DNA of 64,000 bases from Ailurus styani (GCA_002007465.1 LNAC01000337.1:145752-209751); one strand, 5' to 3'; numbered from the stretch's first letter, positions 1-10,515 are shown. Numbers and translations: made by a program. The notes: generated by a model not told the origin, from the letters alone.

Positions 1-970
1 GACGATCCATTCACCTTGACGCTGGAGTCTTATTCTTTCTCGTGGGCTGCTTTATGTTCCCTAATCACAAACACACACTTTGAAATGTCGGAAACTATAG
101 AGAAAACCTACATAAGAAAATAAGGTCATGCATAATTCCACCTCTCCACATTTTGGTTACTCACACATACGCATTATTTTACAACATTGTGACCTCTATT
201 GTTCACAGTACAGCCTAAATACCTTTTCTCTCATCTAATAGTCTTGTAAAACATTTTAATGCCTGCCAAAGATTCCATTCGATGGCTTTACCTAATTTCT
301 TGAATTCCCTATTGTTGATCGTCCAGTTTTTCCACCTTAAACTGTACAGCCGTAGACACTCTAACTGTAAATCTGTGTGTGTGAAATGAACACGTTCCCT
401 GCAGGGGATGTCTGTCCCCGTTTGGTTGCAAATCACGGTGCCTGTTCCAGAATAGCAGGTGCGGAGGACAGCCTCACCGGTCCCACCTTCCTAGTAACAC
501 CAGCCCATCCTTGGAAGGCGGGGCGGGGGGGGGGGAGAGGTGGAAAGAGCAGAGGCTCAAGGACAGACAGGCTCGTGTGTTCAAATCCCAGCTGTGGCCT
601 TCTGAGGGACCCCATCAGAGAAGGGTTTGGCTGAAACAGTCACATACGGACATAAAGGTCGTTTAAAGAGAGAGGGCAGGCGGGTCTCACGTGAGAAGGG
701 GTCAAGGGTCCATAACGTGGGGCTGCTGCAGTGGCTCGTCAGTCTGCCCAAGGGCCCTGAGTCCCAGACTCATTTCTGTCACTTCACGGTTGCAGGGTGG
801 CTGGGCCCCAGCTCTGCATTTCAGGCTGGAAGGAGAAGGAAGGAACAGAGGGGGCACCCGCAGGCTTCTGCCCACACCTCATTGGCCAGAACAGGGTCAC
901 GTGGCCACCTCTCACTGCCAAGGAGCCTGGGAACTTGAATTCCACCTCTTTCCCAGACTCTTTATTAGCC
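1..970. other. Unique sequence, no gene seen
   Basis: No exon, RNA gene or young repeat is visible. A run of 11 G lies at 525-535. About 545-612 resembles a MIR fragment in plus orientation (text like 'gttcaaatcccagctgtggc'). Short reading frames here have no recognisable protein content. Confidence 0.6.
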
Positions 971-1051
971 CTGCTGTCCAATAGGGATGTAAGGTGAGCC
1001 ACAAACGCAAGCCTCGTGTTTTCTAATAGTTACCTTTTAAAAGGTAAAGAG

Positions 1052-1969
1052 CCTCATACCTATTAGAATGACTACTATTTTACTTTTTTAAGATTTTACA
1101 TATTTATTTGAGAGAGAGAGAGAGGACAAGCAGAGGGGAGGGGCACAGGGAGAGGGAGAAGCAGGCTTCCCGCTGAGCAGGGGAGCCTGTCTCAGGGCTC
1201 GATCCCAGGACCCTGAGATCACGACCTGAGCCGAAGTCAGATGCTTAACTGCCTGAACCACCCAGGGGCCCCAGAATGGCTACTATTTTAAAAAGAAGGA
1301 AAGAAAATACATTTTGGTGGGGATGTGGAGAAACCGGAGCGCTGGTACCCTGATGGTAGGAAGGTAAAAATGGCGCAGCCGCTGTGGGAAAAAGGATGGC
1401 GTTGCCTCAAAAATTTAAAAATAGAAATACTACATTATTTAGCAATTCCACTCTGGTATACACTCAGAAGAATCCAAAACAAGGTCTTGAACACCCATGT
1501 TCATAGCAGCATTATTCACAATAGCCAAATGGTAGAAGCAACCCAAATATCCATCAGTGGCTAAACGGTCAAGCCAGTGTTGTCTATTCATGCAATAGAA
1601 TATTATTCAAGCTCAAAAAAGGACATCCTGACACATGCTACAACGTAAGTGAAACTTGAGGCATTATGCTCAGCGAAATAAGCTAAGCCAGTCACAAAAA
1701 AGACAAATACCATATAATTCCATTTACACGGGAAACCGAGAGTCATCAAATCCAGGGTAGATGGTAGTTCCCAGGGGCTGAAGGAAGCGGAATGAGCCTT
1801 TAGTGTTTAATGGACACAGAGTTTCCGTTTGGGAAGATCAAAAAGTTCTGGAGATGGATGGTGGTTGCACACCATTGTGAATGTACTTGATAATGCTGCT
1901 GAATTTAGACACTAAAAAATGACCAAGATGGTCAATTTTGTTACCTGTATTTTGCCATAACTGGAAGGA
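1052..1969 (+). mobile_element. Old L1 3' end (L1M type), 5'-truncated
   Basis: The sequence follows the well-known 3' region of old mammalian L1: 'catagcagcattattcacaa', then 'ggtagaagcaacccaaat', then a 'ttgggaagatcaaaaagtt' block and a closing A-rich stretch. It is flanked by the 13-bp direct repeat aaaaggtaaagag at 1039-1051 and 1970-1982, as expected for target-primed reverse transcription. A SINEC is inserted inside it at 1082-1272. No intact ORF2 domain is present. Confidence 0.8.
1082..1272 (-). mobile_element. SINEC (carnivore tRNA-Lys SINE), antisense, inside L1M
   Basis: Antisense order is clear: T-rich tail and (ga)n, then 'gagcctgtctcagggctcga', 'gaccctgagatcacgacct', then the tRNA-like head complement ending 'accacccaggggcccc'. 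The direct repeat agaatgactactatttt (1065-1081) recurs as agaatggctactatttt (1273-1289), one mismatch in 17, so this insertion is younger than the L1M that hosts it. Confidence 0.93.
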
Positions 1970-2254
1970 AAAAGGTAAAGAGAAATAGGTCAAATTAATT
2001 TTAATAACATAATTTATTTAATATGACATTCATATCATGACATTTCAGTATGAAAAGTACTGAGATAATTTTCATTACTTTTTGCCTTCTGAACATTTGG
2101 AATTCTTCATGTATCTTACCCTACAGTGCATTTCGAACTGGACAAGGCACATTAGCTACCTTGCAGCCCAGTAGCCACATGTGGCTCGTGGCTACACTAC
2201 CGGTCAGCACAGTCCTAAAATAAAGGCAGGCAAGGGAGAGGCATGAGTAGGAGC

Positions 2255-2450
2255 TAGAGGTTGGGTCAGGCAGTTTGACCCTCGGCTGAATCTGTTAACC
2301 TCCCTGACCTGGGGAAGGGGCATGGTCAGTGATAAAGGCTAACTCCCTGTGACTGATGCAAGAATTGTGTTGGGTAATATCTGGAAAGCCCCCAGGAAGC
2401 TGTCAGGCACACAATAGCTACTCCTGTAAACAGTCGTGATTGCTATTCAT
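2255..2450 (+). mobile_element. MIR SINE relict
   Basis: The order of 'ctgttaacctccctgacct', an A/G-rich middle and 'caggcacacaatagctactc' follows the MIR consensus (core 'cttaacctctctgagcctc', tail 'ctggcacatagtaagcgctc'). It is heavily diverged and lacks target-site duplications. Exact borders are uncertain. Confidence 0.55.
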
Positions 2451-2560
2451 CGTTCCACGTTTCCATGGAGAATGGAGGTAACAATAAAAAAGGACATTAT
2501 ACAAACTGGTTCTTCGAAAGTTTGTAAGACAATAAGAGGAATGTGAATATATTTTGTGGG

Positions 2561-2722
2561 GTTTTTTAAAAGATTTATTTATTTTAGAGAGAAGGCACGC
2601 TCCCGAGAGTGGGGGAGGGGAGGCGGACTCCTGGGGCAGGGCTCGATCTCACAACCTTGACATCAGGACCTGAGTCAAAATCAAGAGTCAGGCACCCAAC
2701 AGACTGAGCCACCCTGGCACCT

Positions 2723-2723
<1 letters not shown>
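2561..2723 (-). mobile_element. SINEC, antisense, older copy
   Basis: It starts with 'aaaagatttatttattttag' and the (ga) tract, passes 'gggcagggctcgatctcaca' and ends 'actgagccaccctggcacc'. It abuts a long TG microsatellite on its head side. No clear flanking repeat is seen because the microsatellite occupies one side. Confidence 0.88.

Positions 2724-2724
<1 letters not shown>

Positions 2725-2777
<53 letters not shown>
2725..2777. repeat. (TG)n microsatellite, about 26 units
   Basis: An almost uninterrupted TG run of about 53 bases lies directly next to the head end of the antisense SINEC. It is likely length-polymorphic. Confidence 0.97.
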
Positions 2778-2782
<5 letters not shown>

Positions 2783-2898
2783 TCATCTTTTAGAGGTACA
2801 TATTTATGGGTAAAATAATGTGATATGTGAGATTTGCTTCAAAATTACATGGGGGCACAGAGACAGATGGGGAAAGGATGAAAGAAGATTGGTGGTCA

Positions 2899-3086
2899 GG
2901 GGCCCCTGGGTGACTGGGTCGGTTGAATGTTCAACTCAGTTTTGGCTGGGGTCACGATCTTGGGGTCATAAGACCGAGCCCCACATCAGGCTCCCCACTG
3001 GGCACAGAGTCTACTTGGGATTCTTTCTCTCCCTCTCCTTCTTCCCCTCCCCCCAATAAATAAATAAATAAAATCTTTTTTTTTTT
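2899..3086 (+). mobile_element. SINEC, sense
   Basis: The head 'ggggcccctgggtgactggg' is followed by 'gggtcacgatcttggggtca', 'gagccccacatcaggctccc', a CT-rich arm and a tail of (aaat)n plus aaatc-T10. An imperfect 10-bp flanking repeat aaagaagat(t/a) lies at 2881-2890 and 3087-3096. Confidence 0.9.
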
Positions 3087-3284
3087 AAAGAAGATAATTG
3101 TTGAAACTGGTGATGAGTTTGTAGGTTTCATTATATTGTTTGATGTTTTCCATCATGAAGTTTGTTTTGTTTTGTTTTCCACGATGTACTGAATATGTGA
3201 GAGCTATAGGCTAATTAATTTTAGTAACTGTTCAGTTACTGAAAGGTGAGGACTTTGGACTTTTTTTGTTTTGTTTTAAAATAA

Positions 3285-4110
3285 CAGTTTCTTTGGGATA
3301 TAATTCACATGCCTTGATATTCACCTTTTAAAATACTGTTTTTAGTATATACACAAAGTGGTGCAACCATCACCTGCTAATTCCAGAATATTTTCTACTC
3401 CCCTCAGTCCCTGGAGATCACTAATGACTCTCAGTCTCTATGGATTTGCCTATTCTGCAAATCTCATATAAATGGAATCATACGATAAGTGGTCTTTTGT
3501 GTCTGGCTTCTTTCACTGAACATAATGTTTTCAAGGCTCGCCCATGTTATAGATCATGGGTCAGTACTTCAGTTCTCTTGATGGCCCAGGAAAATGGATA
3601 TCCATTTTATTCATCCATTCAATGGTTGATGGACACTTGGGTGGCTTTCACTTTTTTGGTTAATACGAATAATGCTGTCATAAATATATGTGTACAAGTT
3701 ACTGTGTGGACATATGTTTTCAATTCTCTTGGATTTTTATCTAGGAGTAGAATTGCTGAGTCATGTGGTAACTTTAAATTTTTGAGAAGTTGCCAAAGTT
3801 TTCCAGAATAGCTACACCATTTCATATCCCCACCAGCAATGTATGAGAGTCATGCTTCATCTACATCCTCATCAACATTTCTTATTGTCTGTCTTTTTTT
3901 AATAATTATTATTGTGGCCGTCCTAGTGAGAACTGGACTCCCGTGGTTTTGACTTGCATTTCCCTTACGACTAAAGATGTTGAGCATCTTTTCTTGTGCC
4001 TCTTGGCCATTCGAATATCTTCTTTGAAGGAATGTCTATTCGATTCTTTGTTCATTTTTAAGTTGGGTCATTTGCCTTTTTATTGTCGAGTTGTAATGGG
4101 ACTTTTTAAA
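3285..4110 (-). mobile_element. Old L1 3' region (L1M type), antisense
   Basis: Antisense L1M text is continuous: 'gggatataattcacatgcc', 'catataaatggaatcatacg', 'ttcatccattcaatggttga', 'aggagtagaattgctgagtc', 'catatccccaccagcaatgt', then a closing 'tttgacttgcatttcccttac' region. These phrases are typical of reversed L1 3' ends. An open frame at 3440-3811 is entirely inside this element and is not a gene. Confidence 0.8.
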
Positions 4111-5819
4111 GAAATTCTAAATGGTACCTAACATTATGGTGAATATGATTGAGCAAATGGCGTACGTTTTTTGAGATACTCATCATACTATGCCTCACCC
4201 ACACTGCTAACCAGCACCCCAAATTGTTCTGGATGTGACAGGTTTTCATCATGAAGAGCTACCATAAGGCAAAACATCTCCGAAGCTTTTCTATTAAAGA
4301 AAACGGAGGGAAGAGGAGGAGGACGTCATTTCTTTTTATACCTGGGTTTTCTGAGCACCTGCTGGCATCTGGGTGAGTGATTGCTCTCCGGGAACCGCTC
4401 CTAACAAGAGAGGTATGAACGCAGGTCAACTAAGCCTCAAACTGCTGTAAGAGCAAGGCCATCTGAATGTTGGCCAGAGTTTGAAGAGAACTTATAGAAG
4501 GAAGAGTCACTTTCTCTGGGAGCCAGAAAGAACTCGGGAAGGATGTGACGTTAAAGTTAAGCCGGTCATTCTCAAGTCTGTCTGCAGGATATTCTGAGAT
4601 TGGTAACCACCCATTGGTCCTCAAACATTTATCCAACAAATATGGATGAGATGGACATGCTCAAGGGATTCACCAGGGTCCACAGCTAAAGTTCCTGCCT
4701 TGCAGAGCCTCCATTCTAGGGAAGAGAGAAGACAGCGATAAAAGGAATAGCTTTACCTGGAGTATGTCATGTAGTGATATCAGTACACTGAAGAAGGAGA
4801 GGACAGCAGAACGAGGGAGCCGTGACAGGGAGGCGACCATTCCGATACATCGGTCTGATAAGGAAATCTTTGCGTGGCGACCTGTGTAAACTCAGGGATA
4901 TCTGCAGGCAGAACATTCTCGCAGGAGGGAAGGGAAAGGAGACATCAGGGGAGGGGCAGACATCTATTGTGGAGAAAAACAGCTCTTGCCCCACACACTG
5001 ATGACGGGCCAAAGCATTCCCATGAGTCTTTGTAGGAGTCACCTCACGTTAATTCTGACAAGTTCTTTGTTTTGTTTAGTTTTTCCTCATCGTAAAAGAG
5101 AAGGAACAGGAAGGACCTGAGAGGTCTTTTGACTGGGTGGTGTGGTCGTCAGGCCGTTCCCTTTGAGAACCTCTGTGCCAATCAGAAATTAGTCTTCAGG
5201 GCGGTCCATACTTCTGAAGAGAAGATACATACACAGAGGTTCTGAAGGGAGTAGAGGGTTTGGGCTTCAAACGAAATAGACAAAATATCTGGCTTCACAG
5301 AGGTTCGAGCTGTCTCCTTTGTCCTCTCCACTATGGACAGGTTCCCGAAATATCACCATCTTTACTGGAGAGAACTACTCAAGTCGTCACACTCTTTCCT
5401 TAGAGGAACCGGGCATCCGTACCTTGAAGCAGAGAAGATGAGGGCAGGAGGAAGGTCATGATGGTGACCTTCAATTCACCTTCATGTCAACCACGGGGAA
5501 GACTCCTTCTGTGGCATATGGTGGCAGACACAAGAACCACTCGTGAGGAAGCTGTAGGGAGGAAGGTTTCACCGTAATATTGCAAAGGGCTTCCAACAAT
5601 GGGAAAGGCAATGAGTTCCATGACTAACGGTATTCAGATAGAAAGTAAACGGATATTTTTCTGAGATTCTGTGCAAGGGATTCTGGCATTGGTTGGTAGG
5701 TTGGAGCAGAGCCCCCTTGGAGCTAAAATTCTATAATCAACTGCACTGTCTTCTAGGTGAAAATCAAGACCATTCATAAACAAGAAGCCCATGGATCAAA
5801 GTGAAGGTCACATAGAGTG
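4111..5819. other. Unique sequence, no gene seen
   Basis: No SINEC, L1 or exon-like block was recognised. 4628-4750 resembles an eroded MIR-type copy ('atttatccaacaaatatgg' followed by 'gagcctccattctaggga'). The rest is ordinary single-copy DNA with only short frames. Confidence 0.5.
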
Positions 5820-6500
5820 TGCCCTGAGTCTTTTTCCTCCAGTTGCATGCTGTTAAGGGGGCCTTAATTAAGCTTTCCCCTCCGGGCACAGCCAGCCTGT
5901 TTGTGCTGAGTACAATATGCCAACCCAGAATATGTCAAACTTCATTTGCAAAATATCAGACTGCTGTTTTTCTCCCAGAGCCAATCTGCAGAGTAATACG
6001 TTCAATAACTTTTGCTCTTTTTGCTCTCAAAGATAGGTCTCTTTTTGGAGCTGATAGCGCAAGAAATGCGGAATCTGGTGCAAATTCCAATGGAAAGAAA
6101 AGACATTGTTATTTAAAGGCCAAATAACGGCTTAAAATTAGAGTTGCGAAGGATTGAGAAACAGCCGACTGCCCAGATGGCGCGCAGATAATTCACTTTG
6201 CACTCAGTCCGTTCACTCGCTAAAAAAAATACTTTTGACTCTGTTTCTCCTCAGATTGAAAGTTGCTGCCTGCTTTAAACATATGTGCTTCTCTCTTTAA
6301 ATTTAGCTCTGAGTCATGTTGTATTACATTAGGAATTCAGCAGGCAGGCACTTGGAAAATGTACATCAATGCGTTTATTTTTAAATTCTATAAAAATAAA
6401 AATATATATGTTTAAATATATTAGGCTGTATTTTTGCCCAATTTCAAAATGGTTGTTCTCCAGAACAGATTAGATAAAACAATAATAACGATGACACTGT
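5820..6500. promoter_or_regulatory. Candidate conserved non-coding element (enhancer-like)
   Basis: About 680 bp are free of any repeat I can recognise, in a neighbourhood that is otherwise full of them. The text is AT-rich but not simple, with many factor-site-like words: TTAATTAA at 5864-5871, 'catttgcaaaatatc' near 5942, 'cagataattcactttgcac' near 6185, and several TTTAAA/ATTTA islands to 6440. Frames such as 5843-6127 show no known protein. Function is inferred from appearance only; conservation was not measured. Confidence 0.45.
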
Positions 6501-6549
6501 AATCCTGGAGGGCTGCCCATTCCCGAGGATCCCAGAGCAGACCTGACAA

Positions 6550-6626
6550 ATCCCGGAACGCCTCGCCCCCGGCCCAGCCGAGCGCGGGATGCGGGATTGG
6601 TCGCTGAAAACCTCCGCCTCCACGGG
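6550..6626. other. Small CpG-rich patch
   Basis: About 11 CpG dinucleotides fall in roughly 80 bases, against a CpG-poor background. It sits directly to the right of the AT-rich candidate element. It is too short for a standard CpG island and might belong to a regulatory unit with its neighbour. Confidence 0.45.
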
Positions 6627-6774
6627 GACCAGGCAGCTCCCTTCATAGCTGCAGGCCCGCCTGATTAGGATCCTCCATGGGGACGGGCAGAGGGACAGAG
6701 CCTGGAGGGACACCTTTAGCTTCAGTCGGCTGAGCTTGCTTGGGGGCTTTAGGTCCCAGACACCCAGAGCAGGG

Positions 6775-6960
6775 CTCAAAACCTGTCCCTGCCCCTTCTC
6801 ATCCGTGCATCTTTGGAAAAGCGGTGAGGCCTCCCCTGTGCCTCAGTTTCCTTACCTATGAAACGGATACTGGTTCCTATGTCACAGGATGGCTGGGAGG
6901 GTGACCAGAGATCATTCCTCTGATGAAGCTGGTCATTCACGCAGAGCATGTTTATTAACG
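6775..6960 (+). mobile_element. MIR SINE relict
   Basis: The phrase 'gtgcctcagtttccttacct' followed by 'atgaaacggatactggttcc' is the conserved MIR core; 'gtcacaggatggctgggag' continues it. The tail is degraded. Confidence 0.75.
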
Positions 6961-7234
6961 TCTATGGGACAAAGTGCCGAATGAAATGAAAAGACCCTCA
7001 ATCCCAGCCCCACCCTCTTGATGACTAAGGTCTAGTGTGTGGAGAGACATTGAAGGAATAATCACAGCCTCTGCTATTCAATCAGAATTATGATGAAGGC
7101 CATGAGCAAGACATGGAAAGGGAGTCCCATTCTGATCCTAAGGCTGAGGAGAGCTTCAGCAAAGAAGGTAATGAATGTGAACCATGGGACGGTGCCTGGG
7201 CACACAGTGGCTCCCAGTTCATCTTTGTATGCTT

Positions 7235-7428
7235 TTCTTGCGGCATATCTTTATTCTCTTACAGTTCTGGAGGCCATGTGTCTGAGATTGGCTAAAATCA
7301 TATTGTGTGTAGGGCTAGGCGGCCTTTTGGAGGCTCGAGAATCCGTTCCCTCGCCTCTTCCAGCTTCCAGAGGGCACCTGCGTCCCTGGGCTCATGGCCC
7401 CTTCTCCACCTTCAAAGCTCATCACAGT
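7235..7428 (-). mobile_element. LTR relict (MaLR/MLT-like), antisense, partial
   Basis: 'tattctcttacagttctgg', 'ggaggctcgagaatccgttc', 'ctcttccagcttccagagg' and 'ggctcatggccccttctcc' match the same repeat family as the fuller copy at 38509-38980. Only the central part is left. A SINEC begins immediately at its right edge. Confidence 0.55.
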
Positions 7429-7606
7429 GGGGTGCCTGGGTGGCTCTGTTGGTTGAACATCTGACTCTCGGTTTCAGCTCAGGTCACGATCTCATGGCCG
7501 TGAGATCAAGCCCCAAGTCGGGCCCTGTGTTGAGCGTTGAGTTTGCTTTAGATTCTCTCTCCCTCCTGCTGTCTCTCTCTCTAAAATAAATAAATAAATA
7601 AAATAG
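7429..7606 (+). mobile_element. SINEC, sense
   Basis: The head 'ggggtgcctgggtggctct' is followed by 'caggtcacgatctcatggcc', 'gtgagatcaagccccaagtc', a CT tract and an (aaat)n tail ending 'aaaatagtctaaaaa'. The box A and box B promoter regions of the tRNA-like head are recognisable. No convincing target-site duplication was found. Confidence 0.92.
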
Positions 7607-8038
7607 TCTAAAAAACGAAGCTTCCGAAGAAAGAATGCTGCACGCAAAAGATCAGGCATCACACGCTGGTCTTTTTAACAGTATCTCTGGAAACTGGAAG
7701 ATTCAAAGTGCAGGACCTTCATCATCCCAAGGAGAAAAGATCTCAACCTAGAATTTATGGGTAATTTTATCAATCAAGTGTCAGTGTGGATTAAATATTT
7801 TTCCAACACCTAGGTCTCACCAAAGTTTCCTTAACTGCACCTTTCTCAAGAAGCTATTAGAGGTTATGCTTCATCAAAATGAGAGAGTAAGCCATGGGAG
7901 CGGAAGACAGAGAATTCAGGACACAGCAGAAGGAACGGAGGAAAGAGGTAAAGTTGGCCCAGGGGACCCCGACCGCAGGCGTGCAGTGGGCTCAGCACAG
8001 TCGTGAGCCTCGACAGAGCAAGACCAAAACACAGGGTT
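7607..8038. other. Unique sequence, no gene seen
   Basis: Single-copy DNA between two SINECs. I see no exon signature, RNA gene or repeat in it. Confidence 0.5.
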
Positions 8039-8053
8039 CAAAGTGAAACACGC

Positions 8054-8263
8054 GGGTGCCTGGGTGGCTCAGTGGGTTAAAGCCTCTGCTTTCGGCTCAG
8101 GTCGTGATCTCAGTGTCCTGGGATCGAGGCCCGCATCGGGCTCTCTGCTCAGCGGGGAGCCTGCTTCCTCCTCTCCCTGTCTCTCTGCCTGCCTCTCTGC
8201 CTACTTGTGATCTCTCTCTCTGTGTCAAATAAATGAATAAAATCTTAAAAAAAAAAAAAAAAA
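8054..8263 (+). mobile_element. Young SINEC, mustelid-type, perfect 15-bp TSD
   Basis: Full length: head 'gggtgcctgggtggctcagt', 'gggttaaagcctctgctttc', 'gtcctgggatcgaggcccgc', then the arm 'gcctctctgcctacttgtga' and a long A tail. It is flanked by identical copies of caaagtgaaacacgc at 8039-8053 and 8264-8278. The intact tail and perfect duplication indicate a recent insertion. The 'cctacttgtgatctct' arm is the form I know from weasel-family genomes, which supports the host guess. Confidence 0.96.
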
Positions 8264-8523
8264 CAAAGTGAAACACGCAACTGATGGGTTCTAGAGGTTT
8301 TTATTGTATTAACCAAAACTTCAGAGTTAGGATAGAGAGCTTGGAGATGACCTACCAGCAATAGAGTAGAAAACTAAGCGACCAAAAAGTTTGCCAACTC
8401 TGAGAAATGGAAACTTGTACCTAAAGTGTAATCCGAGGGCATTGGCTGGTTGTGGCAAATGGTTTACATAAATCATTGGACAGTAAAGACTGAATATTGA
8501 TTGAACGAGGGTCTATGGTATTG

Positions 8524-8571
<48 letters not shown>

Positions 8572-9174
8572 AAGAGAGCTAAACCCTCATTTTCTCTAGC
8601 AGGAAGTCAATTAGATGAAAAATCAAGATAAAACCAAAAGACTTAAAGGTGCCTGCTTCTGGGCAAGAGATCAGGGTGTGGAGCGTGGGGCTATTTTTAA
8701 ATATAGGCCTTACAGTCTATTTGACTGTTTAAAGTATGTCATGTATCACTTTAATAAAAAAATTTTTTAAAAACCATTTAAAAGGGAAAGAGGGTAGGAT
8801 GTCACCGCCCTCTGAACAAGGAGACAGGTGTTGGGGTCCAGGACACACAGCGCCTCTGGCAGATCCAGGTCTTCTCCAACTCCAGCCTCATTAAGTCACA
8901 GGAGGGAGACGATCTCAGCAAAGGACATCAAACCCGTAGGAGGTCCGAGAGGCCAGAAGCCCTCCGCCTCCCCGTGATCGCAGGGGCTGCTGCAGTGAGG
9001 GCAGGAGCGGCGGTGGACAGGCACCTGTCACTGCCCACAGCCCTCCCAGCAGACCTGGTGGCCACGGGCCAGGGTCAGCTTGGCAGTGACGTGGCTTCCA
9101 GGGTCAGACCTGGCTGGGCCTTGGTGGGGAGGGCGGGGCAGGCAGGGAGGGAGAGCTGGAGGCAGCGGCGGGGG
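8264..9174. other. Unique sequence with a TG microsatellite; no gene seen
   Basis: Apart from a (TG)n run, I see no repeat or exon. GC content rises sharply from about 8,940 to the gap at 9,175, ending in 'ggcagcggcggggg'. Confidence 0.5.
8525..8569. repeat. (TG)n microsatellite
   Basis: About 22 TG units in a row without interruption. Confidence 0.96.
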
Positions 9175-9533
9175 NNNNNNNNNNNNNNNNNNNNNNNNNN
9201 NNNNNNNNNNNNNNNNNNNNNNNNNNNNNNNNNNNNNNNNNNNNNNNNNNNNNNNNNNNNNNNNNNNNNNNNNNNNNNNNNNNNNNNNNNNNNNNNNNNN
9301 NNNNNNNNNNNNNNNNNNNNNNNNNNNNNNNNNNNNNNNNNNNNNNNNNNNNNNNNNNNNNNNNNNNNNNNNNNNNNNNNNNNNNNNNNNNNNNNNNNNN
9401 NNNNNNNNNNNNNNNNNNNNNNNNNNNNNNNNNNNNNNNNNNNNNNNNNNNNNNNNNNNNNNNNNNNNNNNNNNNNNNNNNNNNNNNNNNNNNNNNNNNN
9501 NNNNNNNNNNNNNNNNNNNNNNNNNNNNNNNNN
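9175..9533. other. Assembly gap, 359 N
   Basis: A run of 359 undetermined bases. The left edge is very GC-rich and the right edge begins 'ctctctgtcttcagttctc'. The length is not a round default, so it may be an estimated size. Reading frames that cross it are artefacts of translating N. Confidence 0.99.
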
Positions 9534-9658
9534 CTCTCTGTCTTCAGTTCTCTGCTCAGTCTCCAAATCAGCGAAGATCTCCAGGGAGCGAGGCAACCCT
9601 GGCAGGGGGACTCGGAGAGCAGAAGGAAATGTCGCCCTCCATCAACAGTGAAGTGCCC

Positions 9659-9836
9659 CGGGGCGCCTGGGTGGCTCAGTCCGTTGAGCCTCTGCCTTCG
9701 GCTCAGGTCATGATCTCAGGGTCCTGGGATGGAGCCCCTTGGGGTCCCTGCTCGGCGGGGAGTCTGCTTCTCCTTGTTCCTCTGCCTCTTGCTCTCGGGG
9801 TCTCTCAAATAAATAAATAAGTAAATATCTTTAAAA
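9659..9836 (+). mobile_element. SINEC, sense
   Basis: The head 'ggggcgcctgggtggctcag' is close to consensus, followed by 'ctctgccttcggctcaggtc', 'atgatctcagggtcctggg', a short CT arm and an (aaat)n tail ending 'taaatatctttaaaaac'. Confidence 0.94.
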
Positions 9837-10355
9837 ACAAAACGATGATGTGCCTGGCTCCTCAGAGGGCTACTCCAGAGATTCAAGAAAGACCCCGGGC
9901 AGACCTTGGTTGCACAGGCTCTGACATCCTGGAGCTCAGCACAGTCACTCAGAAAAGCGGTAGGGGGTTTAAAGAATGTGGTCCCTTCTGGTCTGGACAG
10001 AAGAATGGTGACGTTTACTGGTTTCCTCTGTCCCTCTTTTATAACATGTTGATGGTCACCACCAAATTATGGAAAACACATTTGTGATGTGCTGTCAGAA
10101 CAGCAGAGCCCAGACTTCCGGTGTCTGCTATTCTGAAAGGGAGACATGGAAAAGCAGTCTGGAAGCCCTTGAACCCAAGCAGTAATAAGCCTAGTCTCCA
10201 AATTACCCAGAGAACTGAAACCCATGTTCTGTGAACTAACTAGGCTTGCTGGTTAGTCATAGACATTACGAAGGCGTGTGGAGGGAGAGGGGGAGTTGTC
10301 TGGGGTCAAATGAGTTTGGAAAAGGCTGGACTCAATTTTTTAAAATGGACAGGAA
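9837..10355. other. Unique sequence, no gene seen
   Basis: About 520 bases of ordinary single-copy DNA between SINECs. No exon, RNA gene or repeat was recognised. Confidence 0.5.
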
Positions 10356-10515
10356 ACTGGGATGCCTGGGTGGCTCAGTCGGTTGGGCATCTGCCTTGGG
10401 CTTGAGTCCCACATGGGGCTCCCTGCTCAGTGGGGAGCCTGCTTCTCCCTCTGCCTGCCACTCCCCTGCTTGTGTGCCCTCTTTCTCTGACAAATGAATA
10501 AATAAAATATATTTA
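10356..10515 (+). mobile_element. SINEC with internal deletion, sense
   Basis: The head 'gggatgcctgggtggctcag' is intact, but the middle is shortened: 'ctgccttgggcttgagtccc' skips the usual 'tcaggtcatgatctcagggtcctggg' block, a loss of about 25-30 bases. The tail and CT arm are normal. Flanking repeat aaaatggacaggaa (10342-10355) recurs as aaaatgggcaggaa (10516-10529), one mismatch. Confidence 0.93.

Larger units (their letters stand above)
971..2215 (-). mobile_element. Ancient interspersed repeat, split by an L1 insertion
   Basis: The element is in two parts, 971-1051 and 1983-2215. The left part begins 'ctgtccaatagggatgtaa' and the right part ends with 'gtagccacatgtggctcgtg' followed by 'cggtcagcacagtcc'. 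I recall these as the two ends of one old mammalian repeat that I believe is a DNA transposon, here read antisense. The halves rejoin exactly across the L1 when one copy of the target-site duplication is removed. The family name is uncertain; the split structure is directly visible. Confidence 0.55.

Noticed and set aside
3440..3811. A 123-codon frame with a hydrophobic look
   Set aside because: Entirely within antisense L1 3' sequence.
8974..9820. Long frames of 173-246 codons
   Set aside because: Most of the length is translated N from the 359-base gap; the downstream end runs into a SINEC.
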